This document shows positions 11,620 to 24,149 of a stretch of DNA of 64,000 nucleotides, one piece after another. The notes under the pieces are model-generated. The model was given only the letters and a program-made list of their open reading frames with translations. It made no database searches and was not told the DNA's origin. This DNA is from Lytechinus variegatus. Lineage: Eukaryota; Echinodermata; Echinoidea; Temnopleuroida; Toxopneustidae. The DNA lies in the NCBI RefSeq assembly GCF_018143015.1, contig NC_054749.1, positions 31,366,911 through 31,430,910 of the forward strand, in the 5' to 3' direction. Position 1 is the stretch's first letter; each line of letters opens with the position of its first letter. The position numbers and the translations under genes are program-made.

Positions 11620-14600
11620 TATGATGAAGGTGATGGTGATGGTTGTGATATCGATGATGATAGGGATGTTGAAGATAATGGTTGTGATGGTGATGGTGTT
11701 AATGATGGTGATGGCTGGTCATGATATCGATGATGATGGGGATGTTGAAGATAATGGTTGTGATGGTGTTAATGATGGTGATGGCTGGTCATGATATCGG
11801 TGATGATAGGGATGTTGAAGATAATGGTTGTGATGGTGATGGTGTTGATGATGGTGATGGCTGGTCATGATATCGGTGATGATAGGGATGTTGAAGATAA
11901 TGGTCGTGATGGTGATGGTGTTAATGGTGATGGCTTGTCATGATATCGATGATGATGGGGATGTTGAAGATAATGGTTGTGATGGTGATGTTGTTAATGG
12001 TGATGGCTTGTCATGATATCGGTGATGATGGGGATGTTGAAGATAATGGTTGTGATGGTGATGGTGTTAATGATGATGGTGATGGCTTGTCATGATATCG
12101 ATGATAGGGATGTTGAAGATAATGGTTGTGATGGTGTTAATGATGATGGTGATGGCTGGTCATGATATCGATGATGATAGGGATGTTGAAGATAATGGTT
12201 GTGATGGTGATGGTGTTAATGATGGTGATGGCTGGTCATGATATCAGTGATGATAGGGATGTTGAAGATAATGGTTGTGATGGTGATGATGGTGATGGCT
12301 GGTCATGATATCGATGATGGGGATGTTGAAGATAATGGTTGTGATGGTGATGATGGTGATGGCTGGTCATGATATGGATGATGATAGGGATGTTGAAGAT
12401 AATGGTTGTGATGGTGATGATGGTGATGGCTGGTCATGATATCGATGATGATGGGGATGTTGAAGATAATGGTTGTGATGGTGGTGTTAATGGTGATGGC
12501 TGGTCATGATATCGATGATGATAGGGATGTTGAAGATAATGGTTGTGATGGTGATGGTGTTAATGATGATGGTGATGGCTGGTCATGATATCGATGATGA
12601 TGGGGATGTTGAAGATAATGGTTGTGATGGTGGTGTTAATGGTGATGGCTGGTCATGATATCGATGATGATAGGGATGTTGAAGATAATGGTTGTGATGG
12701 TGATGGTGTTGATGACGATGGTGATGGCTGGTCATGATATCGATGATGATGGGGATGTTGAAGATAATGGTTGTGATGGTGATGTTGTTAATGGTGATGG
12801 CTTGTCATGATATCGATGATGGGGATGTTGAAGATAATGGTTGTGATGGTGATGTTGTTAATGGTGATGGCTGGTCATGATATCGATGATGATAGGGATG
12901 TTGAAGATAATGGTTGTGATGGTGATGTTGTTAATGGTGATGGCTGGTCATGATATCGATGATGATAGGGATGTTGAAGATAATGGTTGTGATGGTGTTG
13001 ATGATGGTGATGGCTGGTCATGATATCGATGATGGGGATGTTGAAGATAATGGTTGTGATGGTGATGATGGTGATGGCTGGTCATGATATCGATGATGAT
13101 AGGGATGTTGAAGATAATGGTTGTGATGGTGATGATGGTGATGGCTGGTCATGATATCGATGATGATAGGGATGTTGAAGATAATGGTTGTGATGGTGAT
13201 GATGGTGATGGCTGGTCATGATATCGAGGATGATGGGGATGTTGAAGATAATGGTTGTGATGGTGATGGTGTTAATGATGGTGATGGCTGGTCATGATAT
13301 CGGTGATGATAGGGATGTTGAAGATAATGGTTGTGATGGTGATGGTGTTAATGATGGTGATGGCTGGTCATGATATCGATGATGATAGGGATGTTGAAGA
13401 TAATGGTTGTGATGGTGATGATGGTGATGGCTGGTCATGATATCGATGATGATAGGGATGTTGAAGATAATGGTTGTGATGGTGATGGTGTTAATGATGG
13501 TGATGGCTGGTCATGATATCGGTGATGATAGGGATGTTGAAGATAATGGTTGTGATGGTGGTGTTAATGGTGATGGCTGGTCATGATATCGATGATGATA
13601 GGGATGTTGGAGATAATGGTTGTGATGGTGATGGTGTTAATGATGGTGATGGCTGGTCATGATATCGGTGATGATAGGGATGTTGAAGATAATGGTTGTG
13701 ATGGTGATGATGGTGATGGCTGGTCATGATATCGATGATGATAGGGATGTTGAAGATAATGGTTGTGATGGTGATGGTGTTAATGATGGTGATGGCTGGT
13801 CATGATATCGATGATGATAGGGATGTTGAAGATAATGGTTGTGATGGTGATGGTGTTAATGATGGTGATGGCTGGTCATGATATCGATGATGATAGGGAT
13901 GTTGAAGATAATGGTTGTGATGGTGATGATGGTGATGGCTGGTCATGATATCGATGATGATAGGGATGTTGAAGATAATGGTTGTGATGGTGATGGTGTT
14001 AATGATGGTGATGGCTGGTCATGATATCGGTGATGATAGGGATGTTGAAGATAATGGTTGTGATGGTGATGGCTGGTCATGATATCGGTGATGATAGGGA
14101 TGTTGAAGATAATGGTTGTGATGGTGATGGTGTTAATGACGATGGTGATGGCTGGTCATGATATCGGTGATGATAGGGATGTTGAAGATAATGGTTGTGA
14201 TGGTGATGGTGTTAATGACGATGGTGATGGCTGGTCATGATATCGGTGATGATAGGGATGTTGAAGATAATGGTTGTGATGGTGATGGTGTTAATGATGG
14301 TGATGGCTGGTCATGATATCGGTGATGATAGGGATGTTGAAGATAATGGTTGTGATGGTGATGGTGTTAATGACGATGGTGATGGCTGGTCATGATATCG
14401 GTGATGATAGGGATGTTGAAGATAATGGTTGTGATGGTGATGGTGTTAATGACGATGGTGATGGCTGGTCATGATATCGGTGATGATAGGGATGTTGAAG
14501 ATAATGGTTGTGATGGTGATGGTGTTAATGATGGTGATGGCTGGTCATGATATCGATGATGATGGGGATGTTGAAGATAATGGTTGTGATGGTGATGGTG

Positions 14601-17600
14601 TTAATGACGATGGTGATGGCTGGTCATGATATCGGTGATGATGGGGATGTTGAAGATAATGGTTGTGATGGTGATGGTGTTAATGACGATGGTGATGGCT
14701 GGTCATGATATCGGTGATGATGGGGATGTTGAAGATAATGGTTGTGATGGTGATGGTGTTAATGACGATGGTGATGGCTGGTCATGATATCGGTGATGAT
14801 GGGGATGTTGAAGATAATGGTTGTGATGGTGATGGTGTTAATGATGATGGTGATGGCTGGTCATGATATCGATGATGATAGGGATGTTGAAGATAATGGT
14901 TGTGATGGTGAAGGTGTTAATGATGGTGATGGCTGGTCATGATATCGGTGATGATAGGGATGTTGAAGATAATGGTTGTGATGGTGATGGTGTTAATGAC
15001 GATGGTGATGGCTGGTCATGATATCGGTGATGATGGGGATGTTGAAGATAATGGTTGTGATGGTGATGGTGTTAATGACGATGGTGATGGCTGGTCATGA
15101 TATCGGTGATGATGGGGATGTTGAAGATAATGGTTGTGATGGTGATGGTGTTAATGATGATGGTGATGGCTGGTCATGATATCGATGATGATAGGGATGT
15201 TGAAGATAATGGTTGTGATGGTGAAGGTGTTAATGATGGTGATGGCTGGTCATGATATCGGTGATGATAGGGATGTTGAAGATAATGGTTGTGATGGTGA
15301 AGGTGTTAATGATGGTGATGGCTGGTCATGATATCGGTGATGATAGGGATGTTGAAGATAATGGTTGTGATGGTGATGGTGTTAATGACGATGGTGATGG
15401 CTGGTCATGATATCGGTGATGATGGGGATGTTGAAGATAATGGTTGTGATGGTGAAGGTGTTAATGATGGTGATGGCTGGTCATGATATCGGTGATGATA
15501 GGGATGTTGAAGATAATGGTTGTGATGGTGATGGTGTTAATGATGGTGATGGCTGGTCATGATATCGGTGATGATAGGGATGTTGAAGATAATGGTTGTG
15601 ATGGTGATGGTGTTAATGGTGATGGCTGGTCATGATATCGATGATGATAGGGATGTTGAAGATAATGGTTGTGATGGTGATGGTGTTAATGATGGTGATG
15701 GCTGGTCATGATATCGGTGATGATAGGGATGTTGAAGATAATGGTTGTGATGGTGATGGTGTTAATGATGATGGCTTGTCATGATATCGATGATGATAGG
15801 GATGTTGAAGATAATGGTTGTGATGGTGATGGTGTTAATGATGGTGATGGCTGGTCATGATATCGGTGATGATAGGGATGTTGAAGATAATGGTTGTGAT
15901 GGTGATGATGGTGATGGCTGGTCATGATATCGGTGATGATGGGGATGTTGAAGATAATGGTTGTGATGGTGATGGTGTTAATGATGGTGATGGCTGGTCA
16001 TGATATCGGTGATGATGGGGATGTTGAAGATAATGGTTGTGATGGTGATGGTGTTAATGACGATGGTGATGGCTGGTCATGATATCGATGATGATGGGGA
16101 TGTTGAAGATAATGGTTGTGATGGTGAAGGTGTTAATGATGATGGTGATGGCTGGTCATGATATCGGTGATGATGGGGATGTTGAAGATAATGGTTGTGA
16201 TGGTGTTAATGATGATGGTGATGGCTGGTCATGATATCGATGATGATAGGGATGTTGAAGATAATGGTTGTGATGGTGAAGGTGTTAATGATGGTGATGG
16301 CTGGTCATGATATCGGTGATGATAGGGATGTTGAAGATAATGGTTGTGATGGTGATGGTGTTAATGATGGTGATGGCTGGTCATGATATCGATGATGATA
16401 GGGATGTTGAAGATAATGGTTGTGATGGTGATGGTGTTAATGATGATGGTGATGGCTGGTCATGATATCGGTGATGATAGGGATGTTGAAGATAATGGTT
16501 GTGATGGTGATGGTGTTAATGATGGTGATGGCTGGTCATGATATCGGTGATGATAGGGATGTTGAAGATAATGGTTGTGATGGTGATGGTGTTAATGATG
16601 GTGATGGCTGGTCATGATATCGGTGATGATAGGGATGTTGAAGATAATGGTTGTGATGGTGATGGTGTTAATGGTGATGGCTGGTCATGATATCGATGAT
16701 GATAGGGATGTTGAAGATAATGGTTGTGATGGTGATGGTGTTAATGATGATGGTGATGGCTGGTCATGATATCGATGATGATAGGGATGTTGAAGATAAT
16801 GGTTGTGATGGTGATGGTGTTAATGATGGTGATGGCTGGTCATGATATCGGTGATGATGGGGATGTTGAAGATAATGGTTGTGATGGTGATGGTGTTAAT
16901 GATGGTGATGGCTGGTCATGATATCGGTGATGATGGGGATGTTGAAGATAATGGTTGTGATGGTGATGGTGTTAATGATGGTGATGGCTGGTCATGATAT
17001 CGGTGATGATAGGGATGTTGAAGATAATGGTTGTGATGGTGAAGGTGTTAATGACGATGGTGATGGCTGGTCATGATATCGATGATGATGGGGATGTTGA
17101 AGATAATGGTTGTGATGGTGAAGGTGTTAATGACGATGGTGATGGCTGGTCATGATATCGATGATGATGGGGATGTTGAAGATAATGGTTGTGATGGTGT
17201 TAATGGTGATGGCTGGTCATGATATCGGTGATGATGGGGATGTTGAAGATAATGGTTGTGATGGTGAAGGTGTTAATGACGATGGTGATGGCTGGTCATG
17301 ATATCGGTGATGATGGGGATGTTGAAGATAATGGTTGTGATGGTGATGGTGTTAATGATGATGGTGATGGCTGGTCATGATATCGGTGATGATAGGGATG
17401 TTGAAGATAATGGTTGTGATGGTGATGGTGTTAATGACGATGGTGATGGCTGGTCATGATATCGATGATGATGGGGATGTTGAAGATAATGGTTGTGATG
17501 GTGATGGTGTTAATGATGATGGTGATGGCTGGTCATGATATCGATGATGATGGGGATGTTGAAGATAATGGTTGTGATGGTGATGGTGTTAATGATGATG

Positions 17601-18930
17601 GTGATGGCTGGTCATGATATCGATGATGATAGGGATGTTGAAGATAATGGTTGTGATGGTGATGGTGTTAATGACGATGGTGATGGCTGGTCATGATATC
17701 GGTGATGATAGGGATGTTGAAGATAATGGTTGTGATGGTGATGGTGTTAATGGTGATGGCTGGTCATGATATCGATGATGATGGGGATGTTGAAGATAAT
17801 GGTTGTGATGGTGATGGTGTTAATGATGATGGCTGGTCATGATATCGATGATGATAGGGATGTTGAAGATAATGGTTGTGATGGTGATGGTGTTAATGGT
17901 GATGGCTGGTCATGATATCGATGATGATAGGGATGTTGAAGATAATGGTTGTGATGGTGATGGTGTTAATGATGATGGTGATGGCTGGTCATGATATCGA
18001 TGATGATAGGGATGTTGAAGATAATGGTTGTGATGGTGATGGTGTTAATGGTGATGGCTGGTCATGATATCGATGATGATAGGGATGTTGAAGATAATGG
18101 TTGTGATGGTGATGGTGTTAATGATGATGGCTGGTCATGATATCGATGATGATAGGGATGTTGAAGATAATGGTTGTGATGGTGATGGTGTTAATGGTGA
18201 TGGCTGGTCATGATATCGATGATGATAGGGATGTTGAAGATAATGGTTGTGATGGTGATGATGGTGATGGCTGGTCATGATATCGGTGATGATAGGGATG
18301 TTGAAGATAATGGTTGTGATGGTGATGGTGTTAATGATGGTGATGGCTGGTCATGATATCGATGATGATAGGGATGTTGAAGATAATGGTTGTGATGGTG
18401 ATGGTGTTAATGACGATGGTGATGGCTGGTCATGATATCGATGATGATAGGGATGTTGAAGATAATGGTTGTGATGGTGATGGTGTTAATGATGATGGTG
18501 ATGGTTGTGATATCGATGATGATAGGGATGTTGAAGATAATGGTTGTGATGGTGATGGTGTTAATGATGATGGTGATGGCTGGTCATGATATCGATGATG
18601 GTAGGGATGTTGAAGATAATGGTTGTGATGGTGATGGTGTTAATGATGATGGTGATGGCTGGTCATGATATCGATGATGATAGGGATGTTGAAGATAATG
18701 GTTGTGATGGTGATGGTGTTAATGATGATGGTGATGGCTGGTCATGATATCGGTGATGATAGGGATGTTGAAGATAATGGTTGTGATGGTGATGGTGTTA
18801 ATGATGATGGTGATGGCTGGTCATGATATCGGTGATGATAGGGATGTTGAAGATAATGGTTGTGATGGTGAAGGTGGTTATTATGATGGTGATGGTTATG
18901 ATATCGCTGATGATGGGGATGTAGAATATA
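11620..18930. repeat. 7.3-kb minisatellite, unit up to 79 bp
   Basis: A head-to-tail array of a unit that begins GATATCGATGATGATAGGGA and continues through TGTTGAAGATAATGG, a GGT/GAT trinucleotide stretch and GGCTGGTCAT. Units differ by whole trinucleotides (79, 76, 73 bp and shorter), which keeps length at 1 mod 3. The reading frame therefore shifts every unit and a TGA recurs (TCATGATATC), so the array is not coding. I estimate 95-100 units. Point variants (ATCGATG/ATCGGTG, GATAGG/GATGGGG, GACGATGG, GAAGGTG, CTTGTCA) are distributed in blocks. The plus strand is strongly G-rich and C-poor. Both ends degrade into looser GAT/GGT repeats. Confidence 0.97.
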
Positions 18931-19012
18931 GTGATAATAACTTATGTTATTCTTAAAAATCTTAATAAAAACGGTGAACAGGTGAAGATCATGTTAGTGA
19001 TAAAATTCATTA

Positions 19013-19597
19013 TGATTGTGATGAAACCTTTGGAACAAATAGGCTTGTGTATAAACAGAAAAATCATAGAATAAGAATAAAGAAAGTTTGAGAAAAATCG
19101 GACAAATAATGAGAAAGTTATGAGCATTTGAATATTGCAATCACTAATGCTATGGAGATCCTTCCATTGGCAATGCGACAAGGATGTGTGATGTCACTGA
19201 TGAACAACTTTCCCTTTGGTGGACTATAAAATACCCTCAAAATGTCTCTTTTTGCTTTTTCTTATGATGATACAAACTCTTTATCCATGATGTATTCTTA
19301 AAAAATATGTATTACTTGCCCTCATGTAGAAAGAACACATGATCTATGGATAGATGTGATAAAAGAGGCAATTCAAGTGAAATATATACTAAAGTAATGG
19401 GGAGAGTTGTTCACAAGTGACATCACACATCTTTGTCACATTGCCAATTTGCTATCTCCATAGCATTAGTGATCGCAATATTCAAATGCTCATAACTTTC
19501 TCATTATTTGTCCGATTTTTCTCAAACTTTTGTTGATCTGTTTCTTTGATTTTTCTGTTTTCACACAAGCTATCTTGTTCCAATGATTTCATTCTCC
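19013..19597. mobile_element. Foldback MITE, family FB-B
   Basis: The left arm (GGAACAAATAGGCTTGTGTA, then AAAAATCGGACAAATAATGAGAAAG and TGAGCATTTGAATATTGC words) is the reverse complement of the right arm, which ends CAATGATTTCATTCTCCTTTAAAG. The arms are about 170 bp around a 230-bp centre. It abuts the FB-A copy starting at 19598. Confidence 0.7.
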
Positions 19598-20130
19598 TTT
19601 AAAGGACAAGTCCACCCCAACAAAAAGCTGATTTGAATAGAAAGAGAAAAATCAAACAAGCATAACACTGAAAATTTCATCAAAATCGGATGTAAAATAA
19701 GACAGTTATAACATTTTAAAGTTTCGCTTAATTTTTCAAAACAGTTACATATGCACATCCTGGTCGGCAAGCAAATGAGGGGACCGATGACATCATCCAC
19801 TCACTATTTCTTATTTCTGTTTTGTATCATATGAAATATTTTGATTTTCTCATCGTTGTAGTGAGAAATAAAGTTTCATTCATCCCTAAACACATGTAAT
19901 TCCATTATTCTAATATTTTTTGGTTCAAGCAAGGGGGTCCTAATTGTCATATTCGTAAAAATTGAAATATTGTATTATTCAAACAATGAAAAACAAAAGA
20001 AATAGCGAGTGACATCATCGACTCTCTCATTTGCATTTCACTGAGTTGGGCATAGAACTGTTTTGTGAAAAAGCGAAACTTTAAAATGTCGTAACTTTCT
20101 TATTTTACATCTGATTTTGATGAAATCCCC
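19598..20130. mobile_element. Foldback MITE, family FB-A, copy 2
   Basis: Begins AAAGGACAAGTCCACCCC and carries the family words CATCAAAATCGGATGTAAAA on the left and their reverse complements on the right. The right terminus is lost in a run of C and G at about 20129-20155. No coding capacity. Confidence 0.8.
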
Positions 20131-20179
20131 CCCCCCCCCCCGCGGGGGGGGGGGGTGGATGACATTCATAAAAAGGTTC

Positions 20180-20470
20180 ATTATTTTTTTTCTAATTGAT
20201 CTGCTTAATTAATTTAGGGTTTAATCGAGTTGTTAAATGGTCTGTAATAATTTCCATTGAAAAACAATGAAAAACAAAATATGCCCACCGAAAAGAAATA
20301 ACTCTAAAAACAAAGAAATACATAAAGACAAAATTGGCTTTTGCAATTTTTTCTTTGTGGAAACCTTTAAATTACATTACAAAGATGACATCTGGAAAAA
20401 AAGGAGAAAATTTGATGTGAAATTGGGTGTTAAGTCAGCAAATAATGTTTTTCATGAATAAATTTGCATA
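20180..20470. mobile_element. Fragment related to the piggyBac-like MITE core
   Basis: The words TTTCCATTGAAAAACAATGA and ACAAAGAAATACATAA occur here in the same order as in the core of the element at 10242-11008. Neither inverted end nor TTAA duplication is visible, so this is a truncated relative. The apparent small ORF is AT-rich chance sequence. Confidence 0.45.
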
Positions 20471-20497
20471 TTTTATTCATGACATTAGAATTAGTAG

Positions 20498-20615
20498 TAG
20501 TATCATTATTCTTATTATTATTGTTATTATTATCATTATTGTTGTTGTTATTATTATAATTGATTATTACTATTAGAATTATCATTATTATTATTATCAT
20601 TGTTGTTATTAGAGT
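20498..20615. repeat. ATT trinucleotide microsatellite
   Basis: An imperfect ATT/GTT/ATC run. Simple repeat. Confidence 0.9.
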
Positions 20616-20800
20616 AAAGACCCAATAATTGGAATAAATTTATACTCCCCCCACACACACAATTCAGTAATTCTGGATCCAACCCTGGATGTTCCAATGT
20701 GAAACGAGGATGTTTTTTTTTATTGATCACCAATCATTGAACGCTCAGTAGCTTTTGTACCTTTCCACCCGGCCTTTCCATAACTGTATTTTATTGTCCA

Positions 20801-20947
20801 TGACGTCAGTGTTCGCGGTTGCTAACGATGTCACGTGACGAGTCTCTATTTGCGGCTGATGATATCAGACTCCAAAGTCCACACAAAATTTCCGCTGAAA
20901 ATAAAAGCAAATGAACTATAAAAATGCTGTCTGCACAATCTCCATTA
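20801..20947 (+). promoter_or_regulatory. Compact promoter of the PPxY membrane-protein gene
   Basis: Three strong core motifs occur in order upstream of the single-exon gene: a perfect CRE, TGACGTCA (20801-20808); a perfect palindrome GTCACGTGAC (20830-20839), the E-box form bound by USF/MITF/TFE factors and equal to the CLEAR consensus; and TATAAAA (20917-20923). Initiation would be expected about 30 bp after the TATA box, near 20945, giving a 5'UTR of about 85 nt. Motifs are seen directly; their use is inferred. Confidence 0.6.
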
Positions 20948-20984
20948 TCAAGCTCGTGAGGTTTCTTTCGGATATAATCATAGA

Positions 20985-21034
20985 ATGAATCGTTTTTAAA
21001 CACATTTATGAACTTGTGTCTATTGCAAGAATGA
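20985..21034 (+). promoter_or_regulatory. Two short upstream ORFs before the PPxY gene
   Basis: The first uORF (20985-20999) encodes MNRF. The second (21008-21034) encodes MNLCLLQE, and its stop codon overlaps the main start codon in the four bases ATGA (21031-21034). Such a stop-start overlap could couple translation through reinitiation or leaky scanning. Both lie within the predicted 5'UTR. Confidence 0.5.
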
Positions 21035-22467
21035 CCTGTCGTAAAAATCGTTTACATTATGTGATCTGTTACACTATTTGCCTTTGTGTTATAGCTGTCT
21101 GCTTTCTCTTCCCGCTGCTTGTGATTTTCCTTCATTATCCAGTATATGTTTCAAGTAAAGGAGATCAAATAATGATGGAGAAACAAAAACCTTACATATT
21201 GTACAATCAGCGACCTGAAAATCTTCCTCATTTTTGCAGAGGATTCCGGGTGCTTCTTCTATTGGATGGCGCTCATGATGGCATCATCACTCATGCAACA
21301 ACATCGCGTGAACGTCCAATATACGCCAACCATACTTCTACTTACTCTTTCACAGAAGACATTGACCTCCAAGGACCAAAACTCAGAAACCTGTCCTATT
21401 TTCTCCCAAGTTCATCACGCGTTGACGTCACAAGCTGTGGTCAGAGGTTGCGCGGTGAGGAAGCAACGTTAACTATTCCTATTTTCAGTGATCATGGGAA
21501 AATGAAGAGATGGATGAATTCGAAGGATCAAGATCCAGAATCTCCAGATGTCTTCCTCTACGCCCAGTTCCCGCCCTGCCCGTCAGTGACCACAGTCTCG
21601 TTCAATACGACTGGATTCTTGGATCAAAGATGGTATTTCCTTTTGGGAGTTGGACGTCAAAACGATGAGGATGTCTTCTCAGCCTCCCTGGACCTCCAGT
21701 TCACCAAACGTCAATTAGAAATACAGAATCCGATAGGTAATTGCACGGCTTACACTGACACTTACTGTGAACTTGATGCACCCACAGGAAACGATGTATA
21801 TCTCGTATTACAGCATTCCATCAACTCAACTTATGCATATCGTTCTTGGACACGCGTGGTTTGTTACAGATATGATCCCTATCTTAGTGTGATGTATTTT
21901 CTCGTTCTCCCGTTTGGGATGTCAATATGTTCTCTCCTCCTTTACTGCATTCTTGTGAGTTTGGGATACTGTCCTCCGGGTGAGGAATCGAGCGATCGCG
22001 AACCAGACTTACCAGGTGTGATGTACTGTGATGCCGGTACATGGACATACTTAGACAGCCACCGTGAAGGTGATGAACACTCCAGCCAGCCGAATATCTT
22101 GCCTCCAGAATACGATCGCGCTCTGGACTTTCCTAATGATCCCACGGACCATTCGCTCGTGGAGAATTTCTCGCCCGAAATAAATCAAGATGATTCTTTT
22201 CTTGCCAACATTTTGAATGAGCATTACGACAGACCTACAGAAGATCCCATGGTAACCGACGTAGACAATCCGCCTGACTACGATTCGTTATCCCGATTCG
22301 ATGGTCAGTCAGAACAAGGTCGGATCACAGTGGAGCCACCTCCTGGATATGACACAGTTCTTGAAGTCAACAGGATGGATGTTTCCAGCAGGGAAAGTGA
22401 TAGTCCACCTGCCTATGACACTGTACCTGTAAGACATCCTCCTAATCAACTCCCAGACGTAGACTAG
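21031..22467 (+). CDS. Intronless two-pass membrane protein with four PPxY motifs
   Basis: Family not recognised. The ATG at 21031 is the first in frame after a stop at 20986 (a GTG at 21016 is also in frame but is not a eukaryotic start). The product is 478 aa. Hydrophobic segments at about residues 10-34 and 287-312 flank a lumenal or extracellular domain of about 250 residues with five N-glycosylation sequons (N100, N120, N192, N237, N265) and several cysteines. The tail (about 313-478) is acidic and holds PPEY (358-361), PPDY (414-417), PPGY (437-440) and PPAY (459-462). PPxY motifs bind WW domains, above all of Nedd4-family ubiquitin ligases, which suggests an endosomal or lysosomal adaptor or client. 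The GTCACGTGAC box upstream fits a lysosomal link but does not prove it. The single long exon could reflect retroposition. No frameshifts or stops interrupt it. Confidence 0.85.
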   Translation: MTCRKNRLHYVICYTICLCVIAVCFLFPLLVIFLHYPVYVSSKGDQIMMEKQKPYILYNQRPENLPHFCRGFRVLLLLDGAHDGIITHATTSRERPIYANHTSTYSFTEDIDLQGPKLRNLSYFLPSSSRVDVTSCGQRLRGEEATLTIPIFSDHGKMKRWMNSKDQDPESPDVFLYAQFPPCPSVTTVSFNTTGFLDQRWYFLLGVGRQNDEDVFSASLDLQFTKRQLEIQNPIGNCTAYTDTYCELDAPTGNDVYLVLQHSINSTYAYRSWTRVVCYRYDPYLSVMYFLVLPFGMSICSLLLYCILVSLGYCPPGEESSDREPDLPGVMYCDAGTWTYLDSHREGDEHSSQPNILPPEYDRALDFPNDPTDHSLVENFSPEINQDDSFLANILNEHYDRPTEDPMVTDVDNPPDYDSLSRFDGQSEQGRITVEPPPGYDTVLEVNRMDVSSRESDSPPAYDTVPVRHPPNQLPDVD

Positions 22468-22796
22468 GAAGTGTACCAATGTGTAGTATTTTATTAATCC
22501 TTTCCAATAATAGTATTTTATGATTATGTACAGTAAGTTGTAATCTAACATACAGTGGGTCTCACAACATGGAAACCCATCTTTAGAGAAAGTTATGTCA
22601 ATAATTGAATATTTTTCGTTCATGAAATTAACATGAATCGTAAGAATGGAATCTCTTCTTTGATTCTAGACCAAATTGCTAAGTGAACTGTTCACACATT
22701 TCCGAGTAAAGACAATATGTATTATGAGGTATAGCAGAAATGATTTGCGCAGGGACATACGTGTAAATCTAAATCTACTCTCTTTTATAGATTAGT

Positions 22797-23312
22797 TAAA
22801 GGTCAAATCCAACTCGAAAAACGTTGACTTGAATCAATAAAGAAAATCAGACAAGCATGCTGAAAATTTCATCAAAATCGGATGTAAAATAAGGAAGTTA
22901 TGACATTTTGAAGTTTCACTTATGACATAGTTATATGCACAATTTAGTCACATGCAAATGAGAGAATCGGATGATGTCCCTTACTCACTATTTCTTTTGT
23001 GTGTTTTTTGTTTGAATAATACAATATTTCAATTTTTACAGGTTTACAAATAAGGACCATCTAAGTGACTGAACTATACCATGTTAAACAATGGTAATTT
23101 CACACATTCAGGGAGAAATAAAACTTTGTTTCACAGGATATTGAGGATAAAATTAGAATATTTCATACTTCATATAATAAGATATAAAAGAAGTAGTGAG
23201 TGAGTGATGTCATCATGACCAGTCCCCTCATTTGCATAGCGACAAGGATGTGCATATAACAGTTTTGTCAAATTAAGCGAAACTTTAAAATGTGGACTTA
23301 TCCTTTAAGAAA
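22797..23312. mobile_element. Foldback MITE, family FB-A, copy 3
   Basis: Begins AAAGGTCAAATCCAACTCG and ends TGTGGACTTATCCTTTAAG, an inverted pair, with the family arms CATCAAAATCGGATGTAAAA and GCGAAACTTTAAAATG inside. It lies about 330 bp after the PPxY gene stop and may bound its 3'UTR. Confidence 0.8.
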
Positions 23313-24149
23313 GTGTGTAAAGAAACTTAACAAATGAAACAAAAAATATGCTAACTAGCTTCCTTAGGTCGTAGCGTCATAACCAAATCTGGACCCACTT
23401 TATTATGCAACTTGGTTTTGACATTAAATTTTCAAACTCTTTATTAGTATTAAAATGAATTTGAAAAAAATACTTAAATGACAATGTAATCAAAGACCAT
23501 AAATCGTTTCGGTATGTTGGAAAATAATTGGGAACCTCGGTCTCCTTTTTGTGGGACACACTGTGTTATAGATTACGGGAGAAGTAGAAGAAATGTGAGG
23601 TGACCAAGAGAATATAAAGCTGCTTAATTAGGTCCATCGGAAAAAACTCTAGTACTTGACCCACAAAAACGACATAATTATACCCTAGAAATCCCGAGCC
23701 CGTATCTCAAGTAGGTCTACATGTTCAAAGGTGACAATTACATGACATGTCGGAGAAGCCGGGCGGAGAAGATCGATGTTCGGAATTATAAACCCCTCAA
23801 AAACAGTTTGGAAATCTGTGTTTGGCCATAAATTTCCCCCAACTCCCAAATTTACACAATGCACATTCTACATCATTCAAAAGATCATTTAATTCTCTTT
23901 AAAATGATACCACCATGCTTGTTATTATCATGCCATCACAAAAATATCAGGATTCAAAAGTGTTGGATGAGGTCTGAACTGAAAAGCTGCAAAACGAGCA
24001 GTTATAGTCATGAAGGGTCAATACAGAACATGATTCTTTTGTCTGTGTCAATATAGATGAAAATCCATTCAAATCAAGCCCCTGCTTCTGTAGTGATGGT
24101 TCTTGTGAAGACACTACAATTTTACAAATTCCCAAAGTTGTCTCAAAAG
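23313..24149. other. Intergenic, nothing recognised
   Basis: AT-rich sequence without a convincing exon, RNA gene or repeat end. Only short chance ORFs are present. Confidence 0.5.

Noticed and set aside
11620-18930. CRISPR-like regular repeats
   Set aside because: There are no unique spacers; the whole unit repeats. The genome is eukaryotic.
18353-18956. Asp/Gly-rich and Met/Val-rich ORFs in the 79-bp array
   Set aside because: The unit length is 1 mod 3 and a TGA recurs, so these are short frame accidents inside the minisatellite.
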